64,000 nt of DNA from the NCBI GenBank assembly GCA_014529385.2, contig CM043950.1:70554935-70618934 (forward strand). Reading direction: 5' to 3'. The DNA is from Adiantum capillus-veneris. Lineage: Eukaryota > Streptophyta > Polypodiopsida > Polypodiales > Pteridaceae. The translations under genes were made by a program, and so were the position numbers. A model generated the notes under the pieces. It did no database searches. It was not told where the DNA came from and saw nothing but the letters and a program-made list of their open reading frames with translations. Positions 55,392 to 64,000 of the stretch are shown here, piece after piece. The first letter of the stretch is position 1, and each line of letters opens with the position of its first letter.

Positions 55392-56888
55392 GTGTCAAAG
55401 GCACATGCATCTGCGCTCCGTCGTGTGCTAGAGACGGAGCAACTAGAGAGAAGTTCGACCTACGCGAGTTCTCAATATCCACCTACCTTAGGTTCCGGGC
55501 CCTCGGCGGGGACCCAAGGTAGTACAAACCAACACCCGAACATAGCGGCTAGTGACTCTTCCTCTGACTACCATGTCATGGAGGGTTTCCCAATGCCTAA
55601 TCTCGATAGCTCAAGCCAAGACATGCATACCATGGGTCCTCGGTCTGGGCCGAGCGTGCTTAGCCGCCTGAAGGAAACCTTTAGTAGAGCCACTCGCTCC
55701 GAACATGGAGCTAATGATGTAAATGAGGGGGGTGGGGAAGTAAATTCTCCATTCGTGACCAATGTAGACCCTATACCGTTAGAGAATGTGCACGTGAATA
55801 CTTCATTCACTGCACCTCCTGACTCTTCAGAGTTATTTCCCTCCGAGGTCATGTTACCTGATGGTAGAAGCCTTGCCGAAGTGCAAGAGGTTGAGCGATA
55901 TATCCTTGCAGTGAGGGAAAAGGAAATTGAGAGCTTATGCAAGGCAGAGCAACGAAGAGAGTTAAAATCGAAAGGGCCTATGTCAATATCTTTGCTAGGA
56001 GAGCAATTGAGTGCTCCTGACTTAGCAACCGCTAAGGGCCAACCCCTAGAAAGCAACATTGCATCTAGCTCAAAGGACACCCCTAGCACCTCAATCCTAG
56101 ATGGAGTGTTCTTAAATGAGAACTGGGAGTACGAACTACAAACAGAAACTCTAACCGATCTATACACAGGTCACACCTATCACGTGGGTTGGTTAGATAT
56201 CCTACAATCCACAATGGGTGCTACTAGTGTGGAGGATCAACAACAAAGAGTTTGTGAGGTCATCCATAGGGTGATTGAGTTAGAGAGACAGAACAAGGGG
56301 ATCAACATGCTTTCAACGGGTCTCATGAGATTCTTGGATACAGGAAAGGCTAAACAACCGACCTTATCGCAAATGGAGACTCCCTTTGTAAGTCCAATGG
56401 ATCCTCCATATGTTGTTTCTCCAGGGGTTTCAGTGCAATCTGAGCCCACAAGTGATAGCTTCACCTTTCCAATTCTAGCTCATCTTTCCCTTGATGACAC
56501 CACGGCTACCATGCCTACCCCAATGATGGAAATGCCAAGAAACACGCCATGGACCTCATTTGTTAGTAAAGCACCACTACATGGTAGCTCAATGCCTGCA
56601 ACAGTACCTACAAGTGTGTACCAATTGTATGCACCTATGGGTCATCGCACTCATGTAGTCCCTACCCCTCCCATTGTTTCAACTACCTATGCTCCACAAC
56701 CACAATACCCAAGTTCTTATTTCCATGGGACTATACCGGCTAGCATTAGCATGTCACATCCGACGTCTGCTATGCCTAGGGCCACACATATAAACTTGGA
56801 CCACCACATGGCACAACATCGTACCCAATGTGGAACCCAAGGGCTTCCTAAGCGCCAAGCCCGATGCCAATACCTACTCCACATGTAG
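55392..56888 (+). CDS. Gag N-terminal region of an RT-less gypsy-like element
   Basis: A 498-codon open frame starts MSKAHASALRRVLETEQLER. The first 160 residues are serine/proline-rich and look disordered. About 165-210 is helical ('SLAEVQEVERYILAVREKEI'). About 250-310 contains 'LYTGHTYHVGWLDILQSTMG' and 'RVCEVIHRVIELERQNKG', a possible folded domain. The last 150 residues are proline/threonine/methionine-rich. No known domain is recognised. The frame ends in a frameshift, not a natural stop, because the Gag core continues in the next frame from about 56864. Confidence 0.6.
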   Translation: MSKAHASALRRVLETEQLERSSTYASSQYPPTLGSGPSAGTQGSTNQHPNIAASDSSSDYHVMEGFPMPNLDSSSQDMHTMGPRSGPSVLSRLKETFSRATRSEHGANDVNEGGGEVNSPFVTNVDPIPLENVHVNTSFTAPPDSSELFPSEVMLPDGRSLAEVQEVERYILAVREKEIESLCKAEQRRELKSKGPMSISLLGEQLSAPDLATAKGQPLESNIASSSKDTPSTSILDGVFLNENWEYELQTETLTDLYTGHTYHVGWLDILQSTMGATSVEDQQQRVCEVIHRVIELERQNKGINMLSTGLMRFLDTGKAKQPTLSQMETPFVSPMDPPYVVSPGVSVQSEPTSDSFTFPILAHLSLDDTTATMPTPMMEMPRNTPWTSFVSKAPLHGSSMPATVPTSVYQLYAPMGHRTHVVPTPPIVSTTYAPQPQYPSSYFHGTIPASISMSHPTSAMPRATHINLDHHMAQHRTQCGTQGLPKRQARCQYLLHM

Positions 56889-57570
56889 TCTCTGGAGCAC
56901 CTCCACCCACGGTGCCTGCTCACTTAGGTGACTTGGCAACATTTGCTCAAGCTATTGGTCGATCTATTGCTGAGAATATGCGTAATGCGCTTGATAGAGA
57001 GCCTAGAAGTAAGGCAGTACAAATAGCCAAGCTCACACAAAAATTTAGTGGAGACGGGGATGTGAGAAAGCATATCGAAGTATTTAAACAAATATGCGAT
57101 TCTTTAGGAGAACACAATGACCTGCATAAGAGTAATGCTTTAATCCTAACCTTAAGTGGGAAGGCAGGGGATTGGTATAGAACCCTAAGGGTGGAAGAAA
57201 AAACGATTTACCCTACTCTTAAGAGACTGTTCTTGAAAGAATACATACGAGAGGGAGTGCTTTGGGGTGTAGCCTCTCAGCTCCAAAAAGCCCAACGAGA
57301 GGAAGGAGAGTCGGTGATAGAATTTATAAGTCGCTTGAAGCATTTGAATTCTCGTTGTAATCCAAATGAGCACTTCAACAATAACCAATTGCTTGATAGA
57401 TTCATTAGGGCGTTACGACATGAGGATATCTACAATGGCCTAGTCATTAGAGGTATCACCACTTGGTAAGCAGTCACCACCAATGCGATCCAATTGGAGG
57501 ATAATTGAATGATTCAAGGAGAAAGAGTGTCTGTTAGCCTAAATCTATTAGCTCGCAAGCATTAGGGCAT
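56864..57570 (+). pseudogene. Gag core (Retrotrans_gag type)
   Basis: Frame 56864-57469 carries 'GDLATFAQAIGRSIAENMRN', then 'AKLTQKFSGDGDVRKHIEVF', 'ALILTLSGKAGDWYRTLRVE' and 'QREEGESVIEFISRLKHLNS', the conserved run of plant gypsy Gag. Stops at 57468 (TAA), about 57508 (TGA) and about 57562 (TAG) all fit C to T changes, and coding-like sequence continues through them. A frameshift follows before the zinc-knuckle part. Confidence 0.85.
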
Positions 57571-57576
57571 CAGCCA

Positions 57577-58884
57577 ATGACCCTAAAGCCTATTGCTAAG
57601 GAGCCAAAGATATCTGAGATGACTTTAGCAAATCTCACCGAGGCTATTCAAGAGAGTCTTAGAGACAATCGTGCTCCGCAAAACAATCATACGTATCCAA
57701 GAAGGGAGCAACAATGGTTCTCAGTATGCTATGGACCGCATAGTACCAGTGAATGTCCTACTTTTAGAGTGAAATTCAATGGGAATTGCAATGCCTGTGG
57801 GTGGTATGGTCATCAAGCTAAGGATTGCAAAGTATTTAAGCGCCGGATGGCCAATAGACCAACCTTAGCATGGACAGACACACCTCGAGTGCCTGCATTG
57901 ATGGCGGACCCACCTCTTGAATAAACAACACAACACATGGTACCTAGGACCCAAAATGTTGTTCAAACAACACCTTTATCACCTCCAGTGCTAGGACCGC
58001 AACCACCACATCCGAGAATCACTTCTGTGAATCAAGTGGGTTGTGAGTCATCTATTTCTTGTTTGGAAGGCTGTGAGGAAGATATGGATCCTAATATTGC
58101 CTATGGGATGGATGTGCTTGAAGAAAGTCCACAATACTACATGGAGGACTATTGGGGACAGGTCAAACCTGTATATCAAGTAGCTGCTCTTGCGGCAAGA
58201 GGCCAAAATATCAATTACACTGCTAAGAGACCACCTCTTCAATGCTATGAGTGTGGAGGTCCACATCGTGTAGCCGAGTGTCCTATTAGGCTACAAAAGA
58301 ACGCCACACTAATGCAAATCAATCAAGTGAGCACGTCTACAATGCCGATACTCATCTGTAATCGATGTGGAATAGATCATTTCATTGCCCAATGTCCAAA
58401 TAATCCAAATGCACCGAAGATCACACCATTAAACTTGATTGAAGTTATCGAGGAGCCATCACAAAGTACACATGTGGTACCAGTAAACGTACTCACACGA
58501 TCGATGCTCCAAAAACAAAACTATATTCTTGAGGAAAGAGACACGGCATCAATTGCCCAATCTCTGAAAAAGAAGAAAACACGAAGAAAGAGATCGCAAA
58601 AAGCAGTGAAGTTAGGCCCCAGTTCAAAGACCAACATAAGGACTGGTGACGACCCCGTATATATGAACGACGCTGAAGAGGATTCTGATTCAGGTGAAAC
58701 CATGGAGACCAAAACGACCACTAAGAGAGAAACCAACGACGAAGATCTTCATGAGCCACAATGGCAGGGATCCAAGAAGAAGATAGGAACTTATTCAAAC
58801 CCTACAGAGGAGATTGAGCGAGTCAAGCAATTAAGGAGTTTGCTAGAAGATACCCAAAGGGATCTAGAACCAGCACCTAGGTAG
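57577..58884 (+). pseudogene. Gag zinc-knuckle array and basic linker
   Basis: One frame runs through a TAA at 57922 (from CAA). It contains a degraded knuckle with its first Cys replaced by Phe (FSVCYGPHSTSEC, about 57718-57756). A CX2CX4HX4C knuckle follows (CNACGWYGHQAKDC, 57787-57828). Two CX2CX3HX4C knuckles follow at 58243-58281 (CYECGGPHRVAEC) and 58357-58395 (CNRCGIDHFIAQC). A strongly basic run (KKKKTRRKRSQKAVK) looks like a nuclear or RNA-binding signal, followed by acidic sequence. Four knuckles of two spacings in one Gag is more than the usual one or two. Confidence 0.8.
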
Positions 58885-59769
58885 ATCCAAATTACAAACA
58901 CCGTATTCCCTACGCAACATCAACCTCACCAAGTCCATAGACCCTTAGCCATACCTAGTGTCATCCAAGAAGAAAATGACTTAAAGTCATGGGAAAGTGG
59001 GCGTACTCACTTCTTGATGGAAAGAATGTTTATAGAGGGACTACTTGATCCTATCAAAGAAATGGAGATCCCATCTTCCCCACGTCAAGGGACTCAAGGC
59101 CAAAAGGTGTCGTTAAACATTGCCAAATTGATGGATTTCATGTCTTCAGAAGCTAGAACCACCATTATGTCCAAACTATATAAAGACCCTGAGCTAGTCT
59201 CAGCTCTTCGAGCCTTCCTCAATGGAGAACTGAAGTTTGGGCTACCACAATTTGCACAGATGGATGGATCTGGGGAGATGCCAACAGAGGAGGAACACTT
59301 AAATCCACAACCTAACCTAGATGAGAACCTTGTTATAGAAATACCTATTAACAAGTTGGGACAATACTTTGAGGGTGATGAATACAATGCGACCATACCA
59401 ATCACTACTAAGGGATTAATTGTGAAGGGAATCCTTGATGGTGGCGCTGGGCTTAGCATTGTGACTAAAAATTGTTGAGAAACTATGGGAAGACCTCACC
59501 TTGCGACCACAACCATAGTAGTGAAGATGGCCAATGGGTCTATTGTTAAACCTATTGGGATGCTAGAAGATCTCAAGATCAAGGTCTTTGGACATAAAAT
59601 AAGGATTACCTTCATTGTTATGGATTTCTCCAAGCACACTATGGCATCTGAGATGATCTTAGGACGTCCTTTTATGAGGGAAGAAAAAATGGTGCATGGC
59701 TGGTCTAAAAACCATGTCTACCTGCAGTTCCAAGATTCTATCATTCGAGTGGATCTTGTGACTGGTTGA
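58885..59769 (+). pseudogene. aspartic protease of the RT-less element
   Basis: The same frame continues through a TAG at 58882. The conserved part is 'YFEGDEYNATIPITTKGLIV', then 'GILDGGAGLSIVTKNC' (active site D-G-G-A-G), a TGA (from CGA), 'RPHLATTTIVVKMANGS' with its leading Gly, 'HKIRITFIVMDFSKHTMASE' and 'MILGRPFMREEKMVHGW'. This is a complete retropepsin fold region in Athila/Tat style. The frame continues past a TGA at 59767. Confidence 0.82.
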
Positions 59770-60660
59770 GCACATCCTCTAGGAAACAGGTTTATAATTG
59801 ATCATAGATCTGATACCATAGTTCACCCAGCCTCATTGCAGTATTGTTACACGTGTAAAGCGGACACTGATGTTGGGGAAGATTCTCCTTATATGGATGT
59901 ACTACCTGGGATGACTGAGTCGGACAATGTGGATTGGGTCCACCAAGCGGAAACCATAGACACTTGGGGAAACAGGGGGACGACCTGGGTAACACCTGAG
60001 GGGAATGAAATGCCACCACTCGTACCCTTAAATATGCTAGAAGCAATGCATATAGCTTCTGTCAAGACTCATCCTCATATAACGAAGAAAATTTACAAGT
60101 GGGTCCCTAAAGTTTCTTTAGCGACCATAGCTAGTGCTAAAAAACAGAAGCCTTGTAAGAAACGTCCCACTCGCTCCAAGAAATGTAAGAAAACGTTGTG
60201 TTGGATTCCTAAACGACTATTGGAAGCCCAAGGCTACTATCAAGGAAATGATCAAATATGGGTGCCAAAACGTAAATTGTGCTCTTACTTGTCACCGGGC
60301 CCATGTGAGCTCAATCCCGTAGCTTCAAAACGAATCAACGATCACAGAAAGAAAAAAATCACAAAATGCTACATACCCGTTCCAGAGCTAGTTTGGGTAC
60401 CGAAGAAAGAACGATTTGTTCCACCTAGCTCAGGAAGAGGGGAGTCCCATGAAGCTTCTAGCTCCTTACGTAATACATCCATAGAGGTAAAAGCTTCTCC
60501 ACATCCTCCACCTACACTAGTATACCTCCATAAAGCTACTAAGGAATCCACACCTCCTAGTGTTCAAGAGTCACCTGATGAACCACTTCAAGTCCGATCT
60601 TGGGAGAGTATCTTACCACCCTTGCAACTCGATGAGGCACCTAAGGTAATAGAAAACTAA
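59770..60660 (+). CDS. C-terminal WVPK-repeat domain replacing Pol
   Basis: This is in frame with the protease. Where RT should follow, about 275 residues hold four spaced motifs: YKWVPKVS (W codon at 60100), LCWIPKRL (60202), QIWVPKRK (60259) and LVWVPKKE (60394), spaced 34, 19 and 45 residues apart. The intervals are rich in lysine and cysteine (KKQKPCKKRPTRSKKCKK). The tail is proline/serine-rich and acidic. The segment 59836-60660 has no stop or frameshift although its neighbours decay, and ends with a true TAA shortly before a polypurine tract. Function unknown; the basic W-containing repeats suggest RNA or DNA binding (inference). Confidence 0.6.
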   Translation, partial: AHPLGNRFIIDHRSDTIVHPASLQYCYTCKADTDVGEDSPYMDVLPGMTESDNVDWVHQAETIDTWGNRGTTWVTPEGNEMPPLVPLNMLEAMHIASVKTHPHITKKIYKWVPKVSLATIASAKKQKPCKKRPTRSKKCKKTLCWIPKRLLEAQGYYQGNDQIWVPKRKLCSYLSPGPCELNPVASKRINDHRKKKITKCYIPVPELVWVPKKERFVPPSSGRGESHEASSSLRNTSIEVKASPHPPPTLVYLHKATKESTPPSVQESPDEPLQVRSWESILPPLQLDEAPKVIEN

Positions 60661-60740
60661 TGGCAAAAATCCCCACCTATTACCAACTGGAACAATTGGT
60701 TTAAAAGGGTGACAAGCTCATTTCAAACGGTATGATCTAC

Positions 60741-60960
60741 CCAAGGAAGGGGGGAGTGTTTGCTGACATCCATCATTCACTTGCTTCCCTCTCAACCTTC
60801 CTCCCTGGCCTCTCAATCTCCCAATCTTAGGGAATGTATATATAAAACCTTATACTCACAAGAAACAAAAATAATAAAGAGCAAGAGCAATTAGCAAACG
60901 AGTATGCACAATAAAAGTCAAAACATTGACCCAGACGGTCTACACATTCACATCCGGTAC
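60741..60960 (+). repeat. polypurine tract and start of a 3' LTR
   Basis: The tract AAGGAAGGGGGGAG (60743-60756) is followed directly by TGTTTGCTGACATCC, a standard PPT-to-LTR join. A TATA-like 'gtatatataaaacc' lies at 60836-60849. The LTR end could not be fixed. I found no matching copy upstream of Gag, so the 5' LTR of this element is missing, diverged, or outside the part I could align by eye. Confidence 0.65.
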
Positions 60961-62540
60961 ACTGAAACAGAAACCTATGTCATCAAACACCTTTGATCCT
61001 CATCACTCGAGTGATGGAAAGTAGGTAAGATTAGTACGATAGGAGTGTTTTTGTTTTAGAGTTGAGTGATTACCAAAGTTCTTTTTTCCCACTGATGTGC
61101 CCCCTAGAGGTATTCTTTGTGTTTCCTTGTGTACAAGAACGTGTTGTTGTTGTTAGGATTTGGACCTTCATGGAATCTTTCTCTCGTTCACACTTCAGAT
61201 CAAGCGCGACCATCAACACAAACAGGTGTTTCTTGTCCATTAGCATTGCCCCTTATTTTTTTCGCACCCATGTTTGTCTGCTTTAATTGTGATTGGTAGC
61301 ATAAATTCATCGCATTTGCTTAGTACCAAACAATTAATCAATGTAATTTTTTGTCATAATCACTTGTCTAGATTTAAAAATCAAGCAGGCCAACTAAGCT
61401 AGTTTGACCAAGCTAGGTGTTAGAGATCTTCTCTTAATACCATGGGGAATGCCTTCCTAATAATTAATGGTTACTTAGGTTCTTAATCTGATTTAGGCAG
61501 CATTGTGTGAAATGTACTAGGGCTTTCTAGTGGGTTTAGTCCCTATTGACCTTTCGCTTAAGTATTATAAAGGGAGTTTCCTAGTGTGATGAGCTTGGGG
61601 AGGTGTAACAGTGATATATGACCCCCCAAAGCTACAAAATTAAAATGCTGAAAATGAACAAACAAAAAATCAAAGTGCCACAATGTAAAATCTTAAGCTG
61701 GAAGAAAAATCTCAGCTTGATTTGGTACTTTACTCACATGTATCGCCTATGGTACTGATGGGGGCTTTTCACAAGCCAAGCTCCCATACCCCTCTTCTCT
61801 CGTCCCCACCCCATGAAAACCCCTCTTAGGGAGGGAGTGATAAAAGGCATTGGAAAAAGTAAGAAAAAAAAAGTATGATTATGTAAATATATGAGAAAGG
61901 TAAAATAGGCCACCTCATGCCTGCGGGGCAGCCCATCCCACCTTGCCTCCTTTTTCTTCACTGTTGCCCCACCGTGTGTCCCTTTTCCTCTCCTCCACTC
62001 AAAAGGTCAACCCCCTCTCTCTTCCCCTTGTCCTTTCTCCTTTCTCTCTCCCCTCAAGCTACCCCACCTCTCACCAATAATGCATTCTAACTCACCAATA
62101 ATGCACCCTAACTCACATGCAACTTATCCTATCTTCCAAAATAGTATACCCCACCCCCCCCTTTCTCTCTCCTATCATGTCCCATGACCCAAATACCCCC
62201 TCTCTCTCTCTAAACGGCGCCATGTCTCTTGTCTTGTAGCTAAATAACCTCCCCCACACTCACACACACTCAGTTTCACTGAAAAAGGTGCCCACAGACC
62301 CATCCCCACCCGGTGGTTACCTGATTTTCCTTGTGTTCACACACACCTGCACACAGATTCACCTCTGAACACACTCCCCTCTCTCCCCTTTTGTAATTAC
62401 TTTATTCTCCATGTCACCTCTCACTTTTTCATCAACCCATCTCTCTCTCTTAGACTACTGTTCTGACACATATACACACAGCTAGACAAGTGGGGCCCAC
62501 AGTCACATGGCCTATGTCGATAATGATTTCTTCATTTCGA
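60961..62540. other. no recognisable gene; pyrimidine-rich block
   Basis: No domain is recognised. From about 61960 to 62450 the plus strand is strongly C/T-rich (for example 'cctctctctcttccccttg'), and this passes into the promoter-like region at 62568. 'taactcaccaataatgca' type words are duplicated at about 62075 and 62093. Confidence 0.5.
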
Positions 62541-63043
62541 AATTCTAGAATTTCTCCCCCCTCCTCCCCTATATAAAGACGGGTCACCATCACACTAAAG
62601 ACACACACAACATCACCAAAGAGTACACTATGCACTGTGTGTGCCTAGTGCACATACACACACACACCCACACCATCACCATCACTGCAATCACCATGCT
62701 CGTCTTGAGCATGACCTCTACACCCTTGGGCTATGGAAGATGAAGGGCAGCTAAATGAAGGATGATGTCCATAACCCTCGTGCGAGTCTTCGCCATCAGC
62801 TCCCACCTATCCGCCATGTGCTCTACCACTCTCTCCCTTCTCTTTCCCCTACCCTATGCTCCTCATTTCATCGCCTTATTCTCTAAATAAAGCTTGAGGT
62901 TTTGTGAGTATGTTTCTTGCAATGTTTTGCCCATGTGAGGTGTGCGGAATCGCCACCTAGTCTTGTGTTTGGAGTGAGCTTGTGTATGTGTGAAGGGTGT
63001 GCGAATTCGCCATCCTTCTGTGGTGCCTAAGTACTAAGCCGCT

Positions 63044-63112
<69 letters not shown>

Positions 63113-63339
63113 CTCATTCCCCTTCCTCTTCATCATTACTCCCAAGCATCCATATCTCTTGGATGAAAACTTTGTTATGGTGGTGTGTTGTTTGCGTCCT
63201 AGCCGCTCAAGCTAGGTGGTGCCCCCTGTTTGCTTTACCATGATAGGCTCGAGGCGTACCATTCGGTCCCCGGTGTTTTAGAGGCCGTCGGGGGTTCGGG
63301 GTTCGCTTTGCTCCCATCATTTGGTGCCCCCACGGAGGA
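62541..63339 (+). repeat. LTR-like region with TATA box, 63-bp (CT)n and PBS
   Basis: The TATA box 'cctatataaag' (62568-62578) is followed by an A/C-rich likely start-site region, a U5-like tract with pure (CT)n at 63047-63109, and a PBS-like TGGTGCCCCCACGGAGGA at 63322-63339. A Gag-like frame starts 50 bp later. The 5' edge of the LTR is not defined and probably lies in the pyrimidine-rich block. Confidence 0.55.
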
Positions 63340-63390
63340 TCTTTTCATGAAACTCTTCAGTTTACAAGATTGAAACCCCTAAACTATTGA

Positions 63391-63856
63391 ATGGATGAAT
63401 GGCTAGCAGGATTTGCTAATGGGACGATAGAAGAAGAAGAGCTCCAAGCACAACTAGACGAACTCCACATCTCCATCGAAGCTCGAGTGCCAGGCATAAC
63501 GGTAATCGATTTCCAGTGGGAGAGTCAACCAACACGCCAAACCCAGTGGATATACATAGGCCGAGTGCCAAGAAGAAGAAGGAGAAGGTCGAAACCATGT
63601 CCGCAACCTACAAACAACCCACAACAACAAAATGGAAGGAGCTCTGCACAATAGAGAATCAACACTATTCTACTTTGAGAATCTGGTAACTCAAGTCACC
63701 GAGGTAATTATCACAGTCAGTTTTCAAGTTGCACCTGATGCTGCAGCACAGATAACGGAAGCATTGGCTCACACTCTCACTAGAGAAACTAGGGATCTAC
63801 TGAGTTTGTTTCAGGAAAGAACACCACCCTCTCCCACAAGCTTGGACAGTGACTAA
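63391..63856 (+). pseudogene. Gag N-terminus of a further LTR element
   Basis: Frame 63391-63654 starts MDEWLAGFANGTIEEEELQA, includes 'IDFQWESQPTRQTQWIYIGR' and a basic run 'RVPRRRRRRSKP'. Frame 63632-63856 continues with 'FENLVTQVTEVIITVSFQVA' and 'ETRDLLSLFQERTPPSPTSL'. They overlap in different frames, implying a frameshift. Position just after a PBS supports Gag identity; no Gag core is reached before the next stop. Sequence to 64000 shows nothing further. Confidence 0.5.
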
Positions 63857-64000
63857 GCACCTCTAAGCTTCACATGAATCAGTACAACCTACCTCAAGAC
63901 AGATCACACATACCAACACGTGTACGCTCAATCAAGGTAATACTGGACTTGAAGGCTCACTACTAGCACGTCATTGACACCATGATGGGTGGGGAGCGGT

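Noticed and set aside
55568-56167. 199-codon minus-strand frame
   Set aside because: It is a shadow of the plus-strand Gag N-terminal frame, which is longer and continues into a recognisable Gag core.
61960-62450. Pyrimidine-rich promoter of a host gene
   Set aside because: No host reading frame follows; the downstream TATA, PBS and Gag-like frame assign it to an LTR element.

Overview
This window reads as nuclear DNA of a land plant with a large, repeat-rich genome. The evidence is plant-type LTR retrotransposons (chromovirus, other gypsy and copia), initiator-Met-tRNA primer-binding sites, a plant-type LINE, many long pure (GA)n/(CT)n tracts, and one intact gene whose protein closely resembles land-plant CHMP1. 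A fern, lycophyte or gymnosperm would all fit; the sequence alone does not decide. No prokaryotic operon, rRNA gene or functional tRNA was seen.

The only convincing intact host gene is an intron-free ESCRT-III gene, CHMP1 (19567-20178, +), with a tRNA-derived SINE-like head about 160 bp upstream. Almost everything else is mobile DNA in several layers. 1-10.3 kb: decayed coding-like sequence, a 1.4-1.7 kb tandem duplication, and a gypsy Gag remnant ending in a zinc knuckle. 10.8-18.3 kb: a minus-strand chromovirus (Gag, protease, RT, RNase H, integrase, chromodomain-like tail) with PBS and a long 5' LTR, but only 67 bp of 3' LTR. 21.7-24.2 kb: a Gag fragment with an embedded minisatellite, then two related LTRs head to head. 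24.2-26.2 kb: 5' half of a copia element. 26.2-28.4 kb: a LINE with ORF1 and endonuclease, preceded by a minisatellite of TTTAGGG-bearing units. 28.4-29.4 kb: start of another LTR element. 29.4-35 kb: mostly silent sequence with decayed coding traces. 35.6-38.3 kb: a gypsy element scrambled by an inversion and a fold-back. 38.9-42.6 kb: a plus-strand gypsy element truncated at the start of RT. 43.2-45.2 kb: unrecognised coding-like traces. 46-47.7 kb: a copia Gag-integrase fragment. 50.4-51.95 kb: a probable HUH-endonuclease (Rep) transposon remnant. 53-61 kb: LTR sequence and a long Gag-protease reading frame that ends in a WVPK-repeat domain and a polypurine tract, with no reverse transcriptase. 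62.5-63.9 kb: the 5' end of a further LTR element.

The most interesting items are the Rep-like gene (HLH and YYLK motifs; frameshifted), the RT-less Gag-protease element with a run of zinc knuckles and four WVPK motifs, the inversion/fold-back gypsy, and a consistent decay pattern in which in-frame stops look like CAG/CAA to TAG/TAA and CGA to TGA changes, as expected from deamination of methylated cytosine. All family calls come from motif reading by eye; no database search was run.
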